In this document: positions 18,860 to 27,267 of the stretch, piece by piece
Numbering within the stretch: the first letter of the stretch is position 1
How the letters are laid out: each line of letters opens with the position of its first letter
DNA from: Streptococcus parasanguinis
GTDB taxonomy: Bacteria > Bacillota > Bacilli > Lactobacillales > Streptococcaceae
DNA: 64,000 bases
Reading direction: 5' to 3'
Assembly (NCBI RefSeq): GCF_018499505.1
Contig: NZ_JAHDAC010000007.1
Location: 1 to 64,000 of the forward strand
Program-made: the position numbers and the translations under genes
Notes under the pieces: model-generated
Databases searched by the model: none
What the model saw: only the letters and a program-made list of their open reading frames with translations
Told to the model about the DNA's origin: nothing

Positions 18860-18866
18860 GTTAGTT

Positions 18867-19679
18867 TTATAAGAATAATTGAATGAGTTGACGCGCGACA
18901 CCATCTTCGTTATTCGTGAAATCTGTGACGGAGTCTGCATAAGGGAGAAGGACGGAGCTGGCATTTTTCATGGCGTATCCATGACCAGCGAGAGCTAGCA
19001 TGTCGGTATCGTTGTGCTCGTCTCCAAAGGCAATCAAATCCTTCTGATCCATATTGAGTTTATCCAGAAGGTAGTTCAGAGCAGAAGCTTTGGTCACATT
19101 TTTTGGATTGCATTCCAGAATATTTAAGGGACCACCCCAAGTATTGATAGACAGATTGTAGTCATAATGACGATTCATTTCATCTGCCAGAGCATATTTG
19201 TCTTCCGCTTTCGTTTGAAAGAGGATACAGTTTGGGTCGCTCGTTACCCGCTCGGGATTGAATTGATTTTCTGGTTGGAAAGATTCAATACCGAATAATT
19301 TAGGGTCTGCAACGTGCTCATTTGGATCGGTAATAAAGAATTTATTGCGGTATTCGCCTGCTATAAAGTCCGCTTGGATAGTGTCTCGGTTAGCGACCAT
19401 ATCTAACAGGTATTTTTTATCTAAAGTCAAACATTGTTCATCTGCCCATTTTTTCTCAGGTAGATGCGTAAGGGAGCCGTTAAAATTGATCATCGGAGTA
19501 TTGAGCTCTAGTTGTTTGTAGTAGGTATACGCCATACGGTAGGGACGTCCTGTTGTAATAATCACTTTGTGCCCTAGAGCACTAATTTTTTTAATCGTAT
19601 CAATGGTAAAGTCGCTCAATTTGCTTTCGGAATTTAAGAGAGTGCCGTCTAGATCTAGAGCGATCATCTTTTTATGCAT
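18867..19679 (-). CDS. Cof-type HAD-IIB family hydrolase
   Basis: A 270-residue haloacid-dehalogenase phosphatase. Motif I is ALDLDGTLL with Asp9 and Asp11, motif II is ITTGRP, and motif IV is FGDEHNDTDML near the C-terminus; the cap between them is the C2B type. Such enzymes act on sugar phosphates, FMN or pyridoxal phosphate; the substrate cannot be read from sequence. GAAAGGAAC precedes ATG 19679. It is divergent from the purine permease gene. Confidence 0.9.
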   Translation of the reverse strand: MHKKMIALDLDGTLLNSESKLSDFTIDTIKKISALGHKVIITTGRPYRMAYTYYKQLELNTPMINFNGSLTHLPEKKWADEQCLTLDKKYLLDMVANRDTIQADFIAGEYRNKFFITDPNEHVADPKLFGIESFQPENQFNPERVTSDPNCILFQTKAEDKYALADEMNRHYDYNLSINTWGGPLNILECNPKNVTKASALNYLLDKLNMDQKDLIAFGDEHNDTDMLALAGHGYAMKNASSVLLPYADSVTDFTNNEDGVARQLIQLFL

Positions 19680-19765
19680 ATTTCAGTTCCTTTCGAGAAG
19701 AATGAGACCATTATATCAGAAAAATTGGAAAAGCGCTCAAAAATCGAGAAGAGAAGTAGGATTTC

Positions 19766-19794
19766 TTGAAAGACGAAAGATCTTTTGGTAAAAT
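19766..19794 (+). promoter_or_regulatory. promoter of the NCS2 permease gene
   Basis: TTGAAA (19766-19771), 17 nt, TAAAAT (19789-19794) with an extended TG. No purine riboswitch-like leader fits in the short 5' region. Confidence 0.8.
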
Positions 19795-19854
19795 AGAAAT
19801 AACGTTCGCAAATTGATTGGGAGCGAGAATGATGAAAAAGGAGTTTATTCTGAA

Positions 19855-21276
19855 ATGGATAAGTTTTTTAAACTTTCAGAACATGGAACCACTGTTCGAA
19901 CAGAGGTTCTTGCTGGTTTGACAACCTTTTTTGCGATGAGTTATATCCTCTTCGTAAACCCTCAAATGTTGTCACAAACAGGTATGCCAGCTCAAGGAGT
20001 CTTCCTTGCAACGATTATTGGATCCGTTGTCGGGACCTTGATGATGGCTTTTTATGCCAATTTACCTTATGCACAAGCACCTGGGATGGGCTTGAATGCC
20101 TTCTTTACCTTTACCGTTGTATTTGGTATGGGCTACTCATGGCAGGAAGCTTTGGGAATGGTCTTCATTTGTGGTGTGATTTCATTGATTATCACATTGA
20201 CAAAAGTTCGGAAGATGATCATCGAATCGATTCCGACTGCTCTTCGCTCTGCTATTTCAGCGGGGATCGGGATTTTCTTGGCCTATGTTGGGATTAAGAA
20301 TGCAGGATTTTTAAAATTCACAATTGACCCTCATACCTATACAGTGGTCGGAGAAGGAGCAGATAAGGCGAATGCAACGATCTCAGCCAATGCATCTGCC
20401 GTTCCTGGATTGGTTAATTTTAACAATCCGGCTGTCCTCTTGGCTCTTGTTGGTCTTGCGATTACTATTTTCTTTGTTGTCAAAGGGATTAAGGGAGGGA
20501 TTATCCTTTCTATCTTAGTAACGACTGTGCTTGGAATTCTCATCCATGTTGTTGATATCACTAAAATTGACTTTGCAAGTAATCATCTAGGAGCTGCCTT
20601 TAATGATTTAGGCACGATCTTTGGTCAAGCATTGGGATCGAAAGGATTGGGTTCGTTGATTTCCAATACGTCTCGTTTGCCTGAGACCTTAATGGCAATT
20701 TTAGCCTTCTCCTTGACGGATATTTTTGATACAATTGGAACTTTAATCGGTACGGGTGAAAAAGTTGGGATTGTTGCGACAAATGGGGAAAACCATCAAT
20801 CAGCGAAATTAGATAAGGCCCTCTATTCAGACCTTGTAGCGACTTCAGTCGGAGCCATTGCAGGAACTTCAAACGTAACGACTTATGTTGAATCTGCAGC
20901 TGGTATTGGAGCTGGTGGACGCACTGGTTTGACAGCCTTGGTTGTGGCAATCTGTTTTGCTATTTCAAGTCTCTTTAGTCCTTTGTTGGCGATTGTACCA
21001 ACCGCTGCTACAGCTCCAATTTTGATTGTTGTTGGGATCATGATGTTGAGTGGCTTGAAAAATATCCATTGGGAAGATCTGTCAGAAGCAGTTCCTGCCT
21101 TCTTCACCTCTATCTTTATGGGCTTCAGCTACTCGATTACACAAGGGATCGCTGCTGGATTTATCACCTATAGCTTAGTGAAAGTGGTTAAAGGAGAAGC
21201 CAAAGAAGTGCACAGCATGATTTGGATCCTAGATGTTCTCTTTATTTTAAACTACGTTAGCATGGCCTTGAATTAG
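19855..21276 (+). CDS. NCS2 family purine permease (AzgA/PbuG type)
   Basis: A membrane transporter of about 473 residues, probably for hypoxanthine/guanine or adenine. Family features: the amphipathic start FFKLSEHGTTVRTEVLAGLTTF, the signature GMGLNAFFTFTVV and around 12-13 hydrophobic segments, with SLTDIFDTIGTLIG in the middle. ATG 19855 is chosen because AAAGGAG (19837-19843) precedes it and it starts MDKFFKLSEHG; the upstream TTG at 19813 would add an atypical tail. The exact purine cannot be told from sequence. Confidence 0.88.
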   Translation: MDKFFKLSEHGTTVRTEVLAGLTTFFAMSYILFVNPQMLSQTGMPAQGVFLATIIGSVVGTLMMAFYANLPYAQAPGMGLNAFFTFTVVFGMGYSWQEALGMVFICGVISLIITLTKVRKMIIESIPTALRSAISAGIGIFLAYVGIKNAGFLKFTIDPHTYTVVGEGADKANATISANASAVPGLVNFNNPAVLLALVGLAITIFFVVKGIKGGIILSILVTTVLGILIHVVDITKIDFASNHLGAAFNDLGTIFGQALGSKGLGSLISNTSRLPETLMAILAFSLTDIFDTIGTLIGTGEKVGIVATNGENHQSAKLDKALYSDLVATSVGAIAGTSNVTTYVESAAGIGAGGRTGLTALVVAICFAISSLFSPLLAIVPTAATAPILIVVGIMMLSGLKNIHWEDLSEAVPAFFTSIFMGFSYSITQGIAAGFITYSLVKVVKGEAKEVHSMIWILDVLFILNYVSMALN

Positions 21277-21293
21277 TTATCAGGGAAATATTT

Positions 21294-21325
21294 AAAAAGG
21301 AATGGGAGTGGTTTCCCATTCCTTT
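21294..21325 (+). terminator. terminator of the NCS2 permease gene
   Basis: GGAATGGGA / TCCCATTCC stem followed by TTTC. The repeat element starts at the end of this short T tract. Confidence 0.85.
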
Positions 21326-21580
21326 CAGATTGAAGACAAAGTTATACCAAAAACATTCCTTAGGTGAGTACGGACGTCAGCGAACTTCTTTGAAGTTCCA
21401 TGACTAATTATTGAGCCTAAGGTCTCAATAATTCCGAGTGCCTGAAACGTTATTGTTTCAGGCACTTTTCTCACAGCGGAAAGTTTCATTATTTTCTTAA
21501 ATCGATTTAAAAATTGGAACTCAAATTTATTTTTTTGCAGAATCACTTAACTTATTTTACTTTAAAATAGTTTGTCTATC
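21326..21580 (-). repeat. structured intergenic repeat element, copy 1
   Basis: About 255 bp, nearly identical to 62051-62310. The ends form an imperfect terminal inverted repeat sharing AGACAAA. Inside, a closing helix GTGAG (21364-21368) / CTCAC (21470-21474) encloses three hairpins: GAACTTC-TTT-GAAGTTC (21382-21398), AATTATTGAG / CTCAATAATT with loop CCTAAGGT (21406-21433), and AGTGCCTGAAAC / GTTTCAGGCACT with loop GTTATT (21437-21466). A 14-bp palindrome TTAAATCGATTTAA (21497-21510) lies outside the core. Minus orientation is assigned because G.U pairs in copy 2 make sense on that strand. No protein of credible length. Confidence 0.85.
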
Positions 21581-21651
21581 TATCTAAAAATCAAACCGGA
21601 GTCGAACAATTTCTAAAAGAAAGAGCAGATTTTTAAAAAGTTTGGTATAAT
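21581..21651 (+). promoter_or_regulatory. tsaE promoter (extended -10)
   Basis: TGGTATAAT (TATAAT 21646-21651) with no good -35. The -10 ends 6 nt before the tsaE ATG, leaving no room for a ribosome site in the leader. Confidence 0.75.
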
Positions 21652-21657
21652 AGAGAA

Positions 21658-22113
21658 ATGATTAGTCACAATGAAACGGAGCTGATCGCTCTAGGAAAAC
21701 AGCTAGGAAAACTCTTAGAAAAGCAAGACGTGATCATCTTATCAGGTGATCTAGGGGCAGGAAAAACGACCTTTACCAAGGGAATTGCAAAGGGGTTAGG
21801 GATTGATCAGATGATTAAAAGCCCGACCTATACCATTGTTCGTGAATACGAAGGTCGCTTGCCTTTATACCATTTGGATGTTTACCGGATTGGGAATGAT
21901 CCAGATTCTATTGATTTAGATGATTTTCTATTTGGAGATGGTGCTACCATTATTGAATGGGGAGAGCTGATTGAGCCGAGTCTCTCGGATGCTTATCTAA
22001 AAATTTTTATCCGAAAATTAGAAGATGGGCGAGAGTTAGCTTTTGAAGCTCATGGGGCGCGAGCAGAAGCTTTACTGACATCCTTTGAGCAGGTGGAAAA
22101 AATCGATGACTAA
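21658..22113 (+). CDS. tsaE: tRNA threonylcarbamoyladenosine biosynthesis ATPase TsaE
   Basis: ATPase that works with TsaB and TsaD to make t6A37 in ANN-decoding tRNAs. The 151 residues have the P-loop GDLGAGKTTF (30-39), SPTYTIVREY and the C-terminal IIEWGE. ATG 21658 aligns with the usual N-terminus of streptococcal homologues. There is no Shine-Dalgarno and the -10 is 6 nt upstream. It overlaps the next gene by 8 nt. Confidence 0.94.
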   Translation: MISHNETELIALGKQLGKLLEKQDVIILSGDLGAGKTTFTKGIAKGLGIDQMIKSPTYTIVREYEGRLPLYHLDVYRIGNDPDSIDLDDFLFGDGATIIEWGELIEPSLSDAYLKIFIRKLEDGRELAFEAHGARAEALLTSFEQVEKIDD

Positions 22114-22636
22114 GGAAAAGGAAGTAACATTAGAAATTCGGCAAGCTGACAGTGTAGATGCGGCTCTTGTCGTTGATTTCTTAAATCAAGTTGGGAAAGA
22201 GTCAGATTACATGACGCTAGATGAAGCTGGGATTGGCATGTCTCCAGCAGACATGGAACAATTTCTGATGGTGCAAGAGATGGCGGAAAACCGGATTTGC
22301 CTCTTGCTATTTCTAGATCAGGAACTGGCAGCTTTGTTAAATATCACTGCAGCTTCTCAACGGTCCATTCAGCATATTGGTGATGTCTTTATTGTGGTTC
22401 AAAAAGCTTATTGGAATCAAGGACTTGGACAGATCTTGTTGGAAGAAGGGATCGAGTGGGCGCACTCGACCGGTGTTCTTAGGAAACTAGTCTTGAATGT
22501 CCAAGTGCGCAATGAACGAGCGGTTCACCTGTATAAAAAGTTAGGTTTTGAGATCGAAGGTTGCCAAGCTCGTGGAGCTTGTTCAGCTGAAGGAGAATTC
22601 TTAGATGTTTACCTTATGGGGAAACTGATAGATTAG
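22106..22636 (+). CDS. GNAT family N-acetyltransferase
   Basis: A 176-residue GNAT protein with the acetyl-CoA loop YWNQGLGQILLEEGI and the C-terminal NERAVHLYKKLGFEIEG. The start ATG 22106 follows AGGTGG inside tsaE; an earlier in-frame ATG at 22085 lacks a ribosome site. It lies between tsaE and the LCP gene in an order conserved in streptococci. The substrate is unknown. Confidence 0.88.
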   Translation: MTKEKEVTLEIRQADSVDAALVVDFLNQVGKESDYMTLDEAGIGMSPADMEQFLMVQEMAENRICLLLFLDQELAALLNITAASQRSIQHIGDVFIVVQKAYWNQGLGQILLEEGIEWAHSTGVLRKLVLNVQVRNERAVHLYKKLGFEIEGCQARGACSAEGEFLDVYLMGKLID

Positions 22637-22649
22637 AGAGAGATTCTAT

Positions 22650-23843
22650 ATGGTTAAAAAAATTATTTTGATGTTTTTGAGCTTATTGACGGTAACAGTG
22701 ATTGGGATTGGGGCCTATGGCCTTACCATCCTAAACCAAACGACTGGGACTCTCAGTAAGACCTATAAAAGCTTTGGGAATGAGACCAATGTTATTGCAG
22801 AAAACAAGCCGATGACCATCCTTTTGATGGGGGTTGATACAGGTAGCGGTTCTCGGGAAGATCCTTGGGCCGGAAATAGTGATACCATGATTTTGGTGAC
22901 TGTCAATCCTCAAACAAAAGAAACAACCATGACGAGCTTGGAAAGAGATATCCTAACCAATATTACTTCAGATGGCGAAACGGTCCAAGCAAAATTGAAT
23001 TCAGCTTATGCTCAAGGTGGTGCCAAGTTAGCCATTAAGACCATTCAAGATCTTTTGAATATCCATATTGACCGCTATGTCATGATCAATATGAAGGGGT
23101 TGGTTCAATTAGTGGATAAGGTTGGTGGCATCACGGTTAACAATCCATTTGACTTCGATATCTCGATCGAGGAAAATGAGCCAGAATATACAGCTAAGAT
23201 CGCACCGGGACGTCAGGAGATTAATGGGGACCAAGCTCTCGTTTATTCACGCATGCGCTACCAAGACCCAGAAGGAGACTACGGACGTCAAAAACGCCAA
23301 CGTGAAGTGATCAAAAAGATTGTTGAGAAAGTTTTAAGCCTCAATAGTTTGAGTCACTACAAAGGAATCATTGAGTCTGTTAGTGACAATATGCAAACCA
23401 ACATAGCGCTTGACAGTAATAGCCTTCTTCAATTGCTAGGATATAAAGATGCTCTTTCAACGATTCATCAGTACCAGCTGAAAGGAGAAGATGCTACCTT
23501 AGCAGATGGCGGAAGTTATCAGATTGTCACTTCAAAACATATCTTGAAAATTCAAAATATCATCCGCAAAGCTTTGGGTCTAAAAGAAATAAAAACATTG
23601 AAAACCAATGCTTACCTATTAGATGGAGATGAAGAGTTGAAGAATGCTTCTTCTCAAAATGACACGCCAGCGGCATCATCTGAGGAAGCACCTGTTTACC
23701 AAGAGTTTAACCAACTACCAGTTGTACCATCGACCCAGGATACGGGAGTGGTGACGCCTCAAAGTTCTGTTGCACCAGTGACACCAGTTACTCCTGCAGC
23801 TACAGAGTCGAGCAGTGTGACACCTACGGTACCTTCAGAATAA
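22650..23843 (+). CDS. lytR: LytR-CpsA-Psr family glycopolymer ligase
   Basis: A 397-residue membrane-anchored protein with one N-terminal transmembrane helix (about residues 4-26), an extracellular LCP domain (ILLMGVDTGSG, DTMILVTVNP, SLERDI, RMRYQDPEGDYGRQKRQ) and a Ser/Thr/Pro-rich C-terminal tail (about 325-397). LCP enzymes attach teichoic acid or capsule-type polymers to peptidoglycan. The arginines and aspartates of the pyrophosphate-binding pocket are present. Last gene of tsaE-GNAT-lytR. Confidence 0.93.
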   Translation: MVKKIILMFLSLLTVTVIGIGAYGLTILNQTTGTLSKTYKSFGNETNVIAENKPMTILLMGVDTGSGSREDPWAGNSDTMILVTVNPQTKETTMTSLERDILTNITSDGETVQAKLNSAYAQGGAKLAIKTIQDLLNIHIDRYVMINMKGLVQLVDKVGGITVNNPFDFDISIEENEPEYTAKIAPGRQEINGDQALVYSRMRYQDPEGDYGRQKRQREVIKKIVEKVLSLNSLSHYKGIIESVSDNMQTNIALDSNSLLQLLGYKDALSTIHQYQLKGEDATLADGGSYQIVTSKHILKIQNIIRKALGLKEIKTLKTNAYLLDGDEELKNASSQNDTPAASSEEAPVYQEFNQLPVVPSTQDTGVVTPQSSVAPVTPVTPAATESSSVTPTVPSE

Positions 23844-23844
23844 G

Positions 23845-23877
23845 AAAAAAACGATTGAGTTTTCTCAATCGTTTTTA
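23845..23877. terminator. bidirectional terminator between lytR and a convergent small gene
   Basis: AAAACGATTGAG / CTCAATCGTTTT with A's and T's on both flanks. The minus-strand gene's stop codon lies inside the right arm. Confidence 0.93.
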
Positions 23878-24155
23878 CTTGGTTGCCAGATGTCTTGAAT
23901 TTCTTTTAGAGAGGCTGTTGCTTGTTGACTAAATAGTTTGGTCTTGTATTGGAAATCCGTTACCAATTCTTGAAGATTGGTCTTTTGGTCTTGGATAATA
24001 TCCAGATTGCGTTGGATTTTTGCTAGGTTATCTTGAATTCCCTTGACCAATTGGCTGGATTCAGTCACCTCTGTTTTAATTTCTTTGCGGTTTTTTACTA
24101 GGTGGTAGCTAATGCTAGCTCCTGTTGCAAACCAAAAAAGATTTTTGAGTTTCAT
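23865..24155 (-). CDS. small membrane-anchored coiled-coil protein
   Basis: 96 residues: an N-terminal hydrophobic segment (LFWFATGASISYHLV, about 6-20), then an entirely helical, charged region with heptad-like spacing, similar in style to YtxH-type proteins. It is encoded next to the HIT gene with 12 nt between, in an arrangement I recognise from other streptococci. The function is unknown. Its stop codon is inside the terminator stem. Confidence 0.8.
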   Translation of the reverse strand: MKLKNLFWFATGASISYHLVKNRKEIKTEVTESSQLVKGIQDNLAKIQRNLDIIQDQKTNLQELVTDFQYKTKLFSQQATASLKEIQDIWQPSKND

Positions 24156-24167
24156 ATGGCCTCCTTT

Positions 24168-24581
24168 TTAACTGTTTTTGATGGTTTCTGCGAGAACTGC
24201 TAGTTGTTCAAAATTAGGCTCGTGTTCAGTAAATGAAATGGCAAGCTCATCTTGATCGGAATAGCGAGGGATAATGTGGACATGTGTGTGAAATACGGTT
24301 TGTCCAGAAACTTCTTCCATGTTGCTGATGATATTCATTCCCTTAGCTTGGGTAGCAGCTTCTACTTTTTTAGCAACTTTAGAAACACGTGCAAATAGTT
24401 GAGCTGTGGCGGTTTCGTCCATCTCTAAGAGGTTGCGAGCGTGTTTTTTTGGAACCACTAACGTATGACCTGGTGTAACCTGAGAGATGTCCAAAAATGC
24501 GAGGACTTCCTCGTCCTCATAGACTTTGGAGGAAGGAATGTCGCCAGCTATAATCTTACAAAAAATACAATCGTCAACCAT
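24168..24581 (-). CDS. hit: HIT family nucleotide-binding hydrolase
   Basis: A 137-residue histidine-triad protein with CIFCKIIAGDIPSSKVYED at the N-terminus and the active site HTHVHIIPR (about residues 94-102). These enzymes hydrolyse purine nucleoside phosphoramidates and related adducts. It is divergent from ecsA with overlapping promoters. Confidence 0.94.
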   Translation of the reverse strand: MVDDCIFCKIIAGDIPSSKVYEDEEVLAFLDISQVTPGHTLVVPKKHARNLLEMDETATAQLFARVSKVAKKVEAATQAKGMNIISNMEEVSGQTVFHTHVHIIPRYSDQDELAISFTEHEPNFEQLAVLAETIKNS

Positions 24582-24608
24582 AAATACACCTCATTTAGAC
24601 TAAATTTT

Positions 24609-24630
24609 GTTATAATATAAGAACATTATA
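24609..24630. promoter_or_regulatory. overlapping divergent promoters of ecsA and hit
   Basis: Plus strand: extended -10 TGTTATAAT (TATAAT 24611-24616) for ecsA. Minus strand: extended -10 TGGTATAAT (TATAAT 24630-24625) for hit. The two -10 boxes are 8 bp apart, so the polymerase footprints overlap. Confidence 0.75.
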
Positions 24631-24648
24631 CCAGAAATCGGAGAAAAT

Positions 24649-25380
24649 ATGTTAGAAATCAACAAGTTGACAGGGGGCTATGTCAACATCCCTGTCCTGA
24701 AAGAGGTGAGTTTTTCAGTTCCGGATGGCCAACTGATTGGTTTGATTGGACTAAATGGAGCTGGGAAGTCAACCACGATTAATGAAATTATTGGTCTCCT
24801 GCATCCTTATGCTGGGGAAGTACGGATTGACGGCTTGAGTCTTCCAGAAGCTCCAACGGAATACCGCAAGAAAATTGGTTATATTCCAGAAACCCCTAGC
24901 CTATATGAAGAATTAACCCTGAGAGAGCATATCGAGACCGTAGCTATGGCCTATGATTTAGACATGGATCAGGTTATGGTGCGCGTCCAGCCTTTGTTGG
25001 AACGATTCCGTTTGGCTGAAAAATTAGATTGGTTCCCGACCCAGTTTTCAAAAGGGATGAAGCAAAAGGTCATGATTATTTGCGCTTATGCAGTGGATCC
25101 AAGTCTTTATATTGTCGATGAACCCTTTTTGGGATTGGATCCTGTTGCAATTGCAGATTTGATTCAGTTATTGGCCGATGAGAAAGCAAAAGGAAAATCG
25201 ATTTTGATGAGTACCCACGTTCTTGATTCGGCTGAAAAGATGTGTGATGGTTTTGTGATCCTCCATAAAGGGCAGATCCGAGCACAGGGGACCTTGGACG
25301 AGCTGCGTTCAACTTTTGGGGATGAGAAAGCAAGTCTAAATGATATCTACATGACCTTGACAGAAGAGGAAACAGCATGA
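24649..25380 (+). CDS. ecsA: ABC transporter ATP-binding protein EcsA
   Basis: A 243-residue ATPase: Walker A GLNGAGKST (about 36-44), an unusually spelled signature segment FSKGMKQKV, and Walker B LYIVDEPFLGLDP. EcsAB is linked in Bacilli to protein secretion and regulated intramembrane proteolysis, and in some species to export of peptide pheromone or fatty acids. It overlaps ecsB by 4 nt. Confidence 0.93.
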   Translation: MLEINKLTGGYVNIPVLKEVSFSVPDGQLIGLIGLNGAGKSTTINEIIGLLHPYAGEVRIDGLSLPEAPTEYRKKIGYIPETPSLYEELTLREHIETVAMAYDLDMDQVMVRVQPLLERFRLAEKLDWFPTQFSKGMKQKVMIICAYAVDPSLYIVDEPFLGLDPVAIADLIQLLADEKAKGKSILMSTHVLDSAEKMCDGFVILHKGQIRAQGTLDELRSTFGDEKASLNDIYMTLTEEETA

Positions 25381-26432
25381 AAGAGTTGATGAAAAAACGG
25401 CAACAAACGTTTCGAACTCAATGTGTAAAATATAGCCGCTATGTCCTCAATGATCATTTCGTCCTCTTTATGTTGATTTTCATAGGATTTTTGGCGGTTC
25501 AATACAGCCAATTCTTGCAAGATCTCCCCAAAGATACAAGCCTGATCCGCTGGAGTCTCATGATTGGTTTGCTCCTCTTGGTTCCAATAGGCTCCATTGC
25601 GACCTACTTAGAGAAGCCCGACGCTTTATTCCTTTTAGTAAAGGAAGAGGAAGTGAAACGTTATATCAAAGGGCAAGTCAAGAGGTCTTTTGTGTTTTGG
25701 TTTTTGATTCAAAGTTTTGTCCTTCTATTATTTGTGCCTCTTCTTCTGGCAACTGGGCTGGATAAACTTGCTATTGTAGCCTATATCCTTGTCTTAGGAG
25801 TGGCTAAAGGGGCTGTTTTTAGCTGGAAGGAAGCGCGCTTCTATCAGGATGGAAATTTGGATTGGACCTTGGCCATTGCTCGTGAGAATGCAAGGAAACA
25901 ATTGATCCTTCGCTTCTTTGCCTTGTTTACAACGGTGAAAGGGATCACTAATAGTGTCAAAAGAAGAGCATACTTGGATGGTTTCTTAGGGCTTCTTCCC
26001 AAAACACATAGCAATACTTGGCTTCACTTATATATGCGCTCCTTCCTACGGAATGGAGATCTTTTCTCTATGACTCTCCGACTCTTGGCTCTTTCCATTC
26101 TCGCTATCATCTTTATTCCCCAACCTCTCGTAGTGATTGCCCTTGTAGCCTTGCTCAATTACTTGGTTATTTTTCAATTACTGGGGCTTTATAGTGCTTT
26201 TGATTACCAACCCTTGACCCTCCTTTTCCCGATGAAAAAGGGCAGTAAAAAGGCAGGGTTGAACAAAACGATTCAGCTGGTCATGGGGACGATAACGGTG
26301 ATAGAAGGGGGAATTGGCCTGGCCTTTATTTCAGATAAAGTCCTGTTGTTAGGCTTATTGGCTTATACAGTTGCTTTAATCCTACTCTATCTTCCATTTA
26401 AGATGGCGCGCTTGGTTGACGAAAGTCGTTAA
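25377..26432 (+). CDS. ecsB: ABC transporter permease EcsB
   Basis: A 351-residue membrane protein with paired hydrophobic segments at about 30-75, 100-145 and 240-345, matching the EcsB family length and layout. It is translationally coupled to ecsA. A promoter for ccrZ lies in its last codons. Confidence 0.9.
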   Translation: MKELMKKRQQTFRTQCVKYSRYVLNDHFVLFMLIFIGFLAVQYSQFLQDLPKDTSLIRWSLMIGLLLLVPIGSIATYLEKPDALFLLVKEEEVKRYIKGQVKRSFVFWFLIQSFVLLLFVPLLLATGLDKLAIVAYILVLGVAKGAVFSWKEARFYQDGNLDWTLAIARENARKQLILRFFALFTTVKGITNSVKRRAYLDGFLGLLPKTHSNTWLHLYMRSFLRNGDLFSMTLRLLALSILAIIFIPQPLVVIALVALLNYLVIFQLLGLYSAFDYQPLTLLFPMKKGSKKAGLNKTIQLVMGTITVIEGGIGLAFISDKVLLLGLLAYTVALILLYLPFKMARLVDESR

Positions 26433-26444
26433 AATTAGTAAAAT
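26416..26444 (+). promoter_or_regulatory. internal promoter for ccrZ-trmB
   Basis: TTGACG (26416-26421), 17 nt, TAAAAT (26439-26444), overlapping the 3' end of ecsB. Confidence 0.75.
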
Positions 26445-26472
26445 AGATTGGAAACTTTTTACGGAGGAAAAG

Positions 26473-27267
26473 ATGGACTCGAATGAAAAAGAGCTAAGCC
26501 TCACCCCAATTCCTGGGAAGAGTGGGAAGGCCTACATGGGGACCTACCCAGATGGTGGGCGCGTTTTTGTAAAAATGAATACGACCCCAATCCTTGCGGG
26601 TCTAGCAAAAGAACAGATTGCTCCTCAATTGTTATGGAGTCGACGCTTGCCAGATGGAAATGTGATGAGTGCCCAAGAATGGTTGAATGGGGAAATTCTC
26701 ACGCCAAATGGGATGTCAAAAAAACAAGTGGTCAATATTTTAACGAGATTGCACCGTTCTAGACCTTTGATGACTCAATTAAAAAAACTTGGGTATCCTG
26801 TGGAATCTCCTTTGGAGTTGCTCAATTCTTGGAGTAATCGGTTGCCCATTGCCCTACGTCAGAACCACTATATCCAATCAGTCGTAAAGAATTTACGTAA
26901 GACAGTGCCTGCCTTTCGGGAGGATTATGCGACGATTGTCCACGGGGATGTTCGTCATAGCAACTGGATTGAGACAGAGAGTGGTTTGATTTATCTAGTC
27001 GATTGGGACTCTGTTCGTTTGACAGACCGGATGTTGGATGTGGCGCATATCTTGAGTCACTATATCCCAGATTCTAATTGGCGCGATTGGTTAGGCTATT
27101 ATGGCTACAAGTACAATCAAAAAGTATTTGATAAACTCTATTGGTTTGGTCAATACTCTTTCTTGTGCCAAATTGCTAAATACTATGAAAATAATGATTT
27201 AGAAAATGTCAATCGCGAGATCTATGCTCTGCGCAATTTCCGGTTGAAATATGGAAAGGAAATATGA
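26473..27267 (+). CDS. ccrZ: cell cycle regulator CcrZ (phosphotransferase fold)
   Basis: A 264-residue APH/choline-kinase-like protein with the catalytic loop HGDVRHSNW and the metal-binding DWDSVRLTD. In pneumococcus CcrZ couples division and replication initiation through FtsZ and DnaA and has ribosyl-2'-deoxyribonucleoside kinase-type activity. ATG 26473 has GGAGGAA (26463-26469) upstream; an upstream in-frame ATG at 26416 overlaps ecsB. It overlaps trmB by 4 nt, the order known in other streptococci. Confidence 0.9.
   Translation: MDSNEKELSLTPIPGKSGKAYMGTYPDGGRVFVKMNTTPILAGLAKEQIAPQLLWSRRLPDGNVMSAQEWLNGEILTPNGMSKKQVVNILTRLHRSRPLMTQLKKLGYPVESPLELLNSWSNRLPIALRQNHYIQSVVKNLRKTVPAFREDYATIVHGDVRHSNWIETESGLIYLVDWDSVRLTDRMLDVAHILSHYIPDSNWRDWLGYYGYKYNQKVFDKLYWFGQYSFLCQIAKYYENNDLENVNREIYALRNFRLKYGKEI

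Noticed and set aside
19795-19854. Purine riboswitch before the NCS2 permease
   Set aside because: The leader is only about 50 nt and has none of the conserved riboswitch loops.
21325-21546. Minus-strand reading frame of about 73 codons inside repeat copy 1 (and a similar one in copy 2)
   Set aside because: It runs through the hairpins, differs in length and frame context between copies, and lacks a ribosome site; structure, not coding, explains the conservation.
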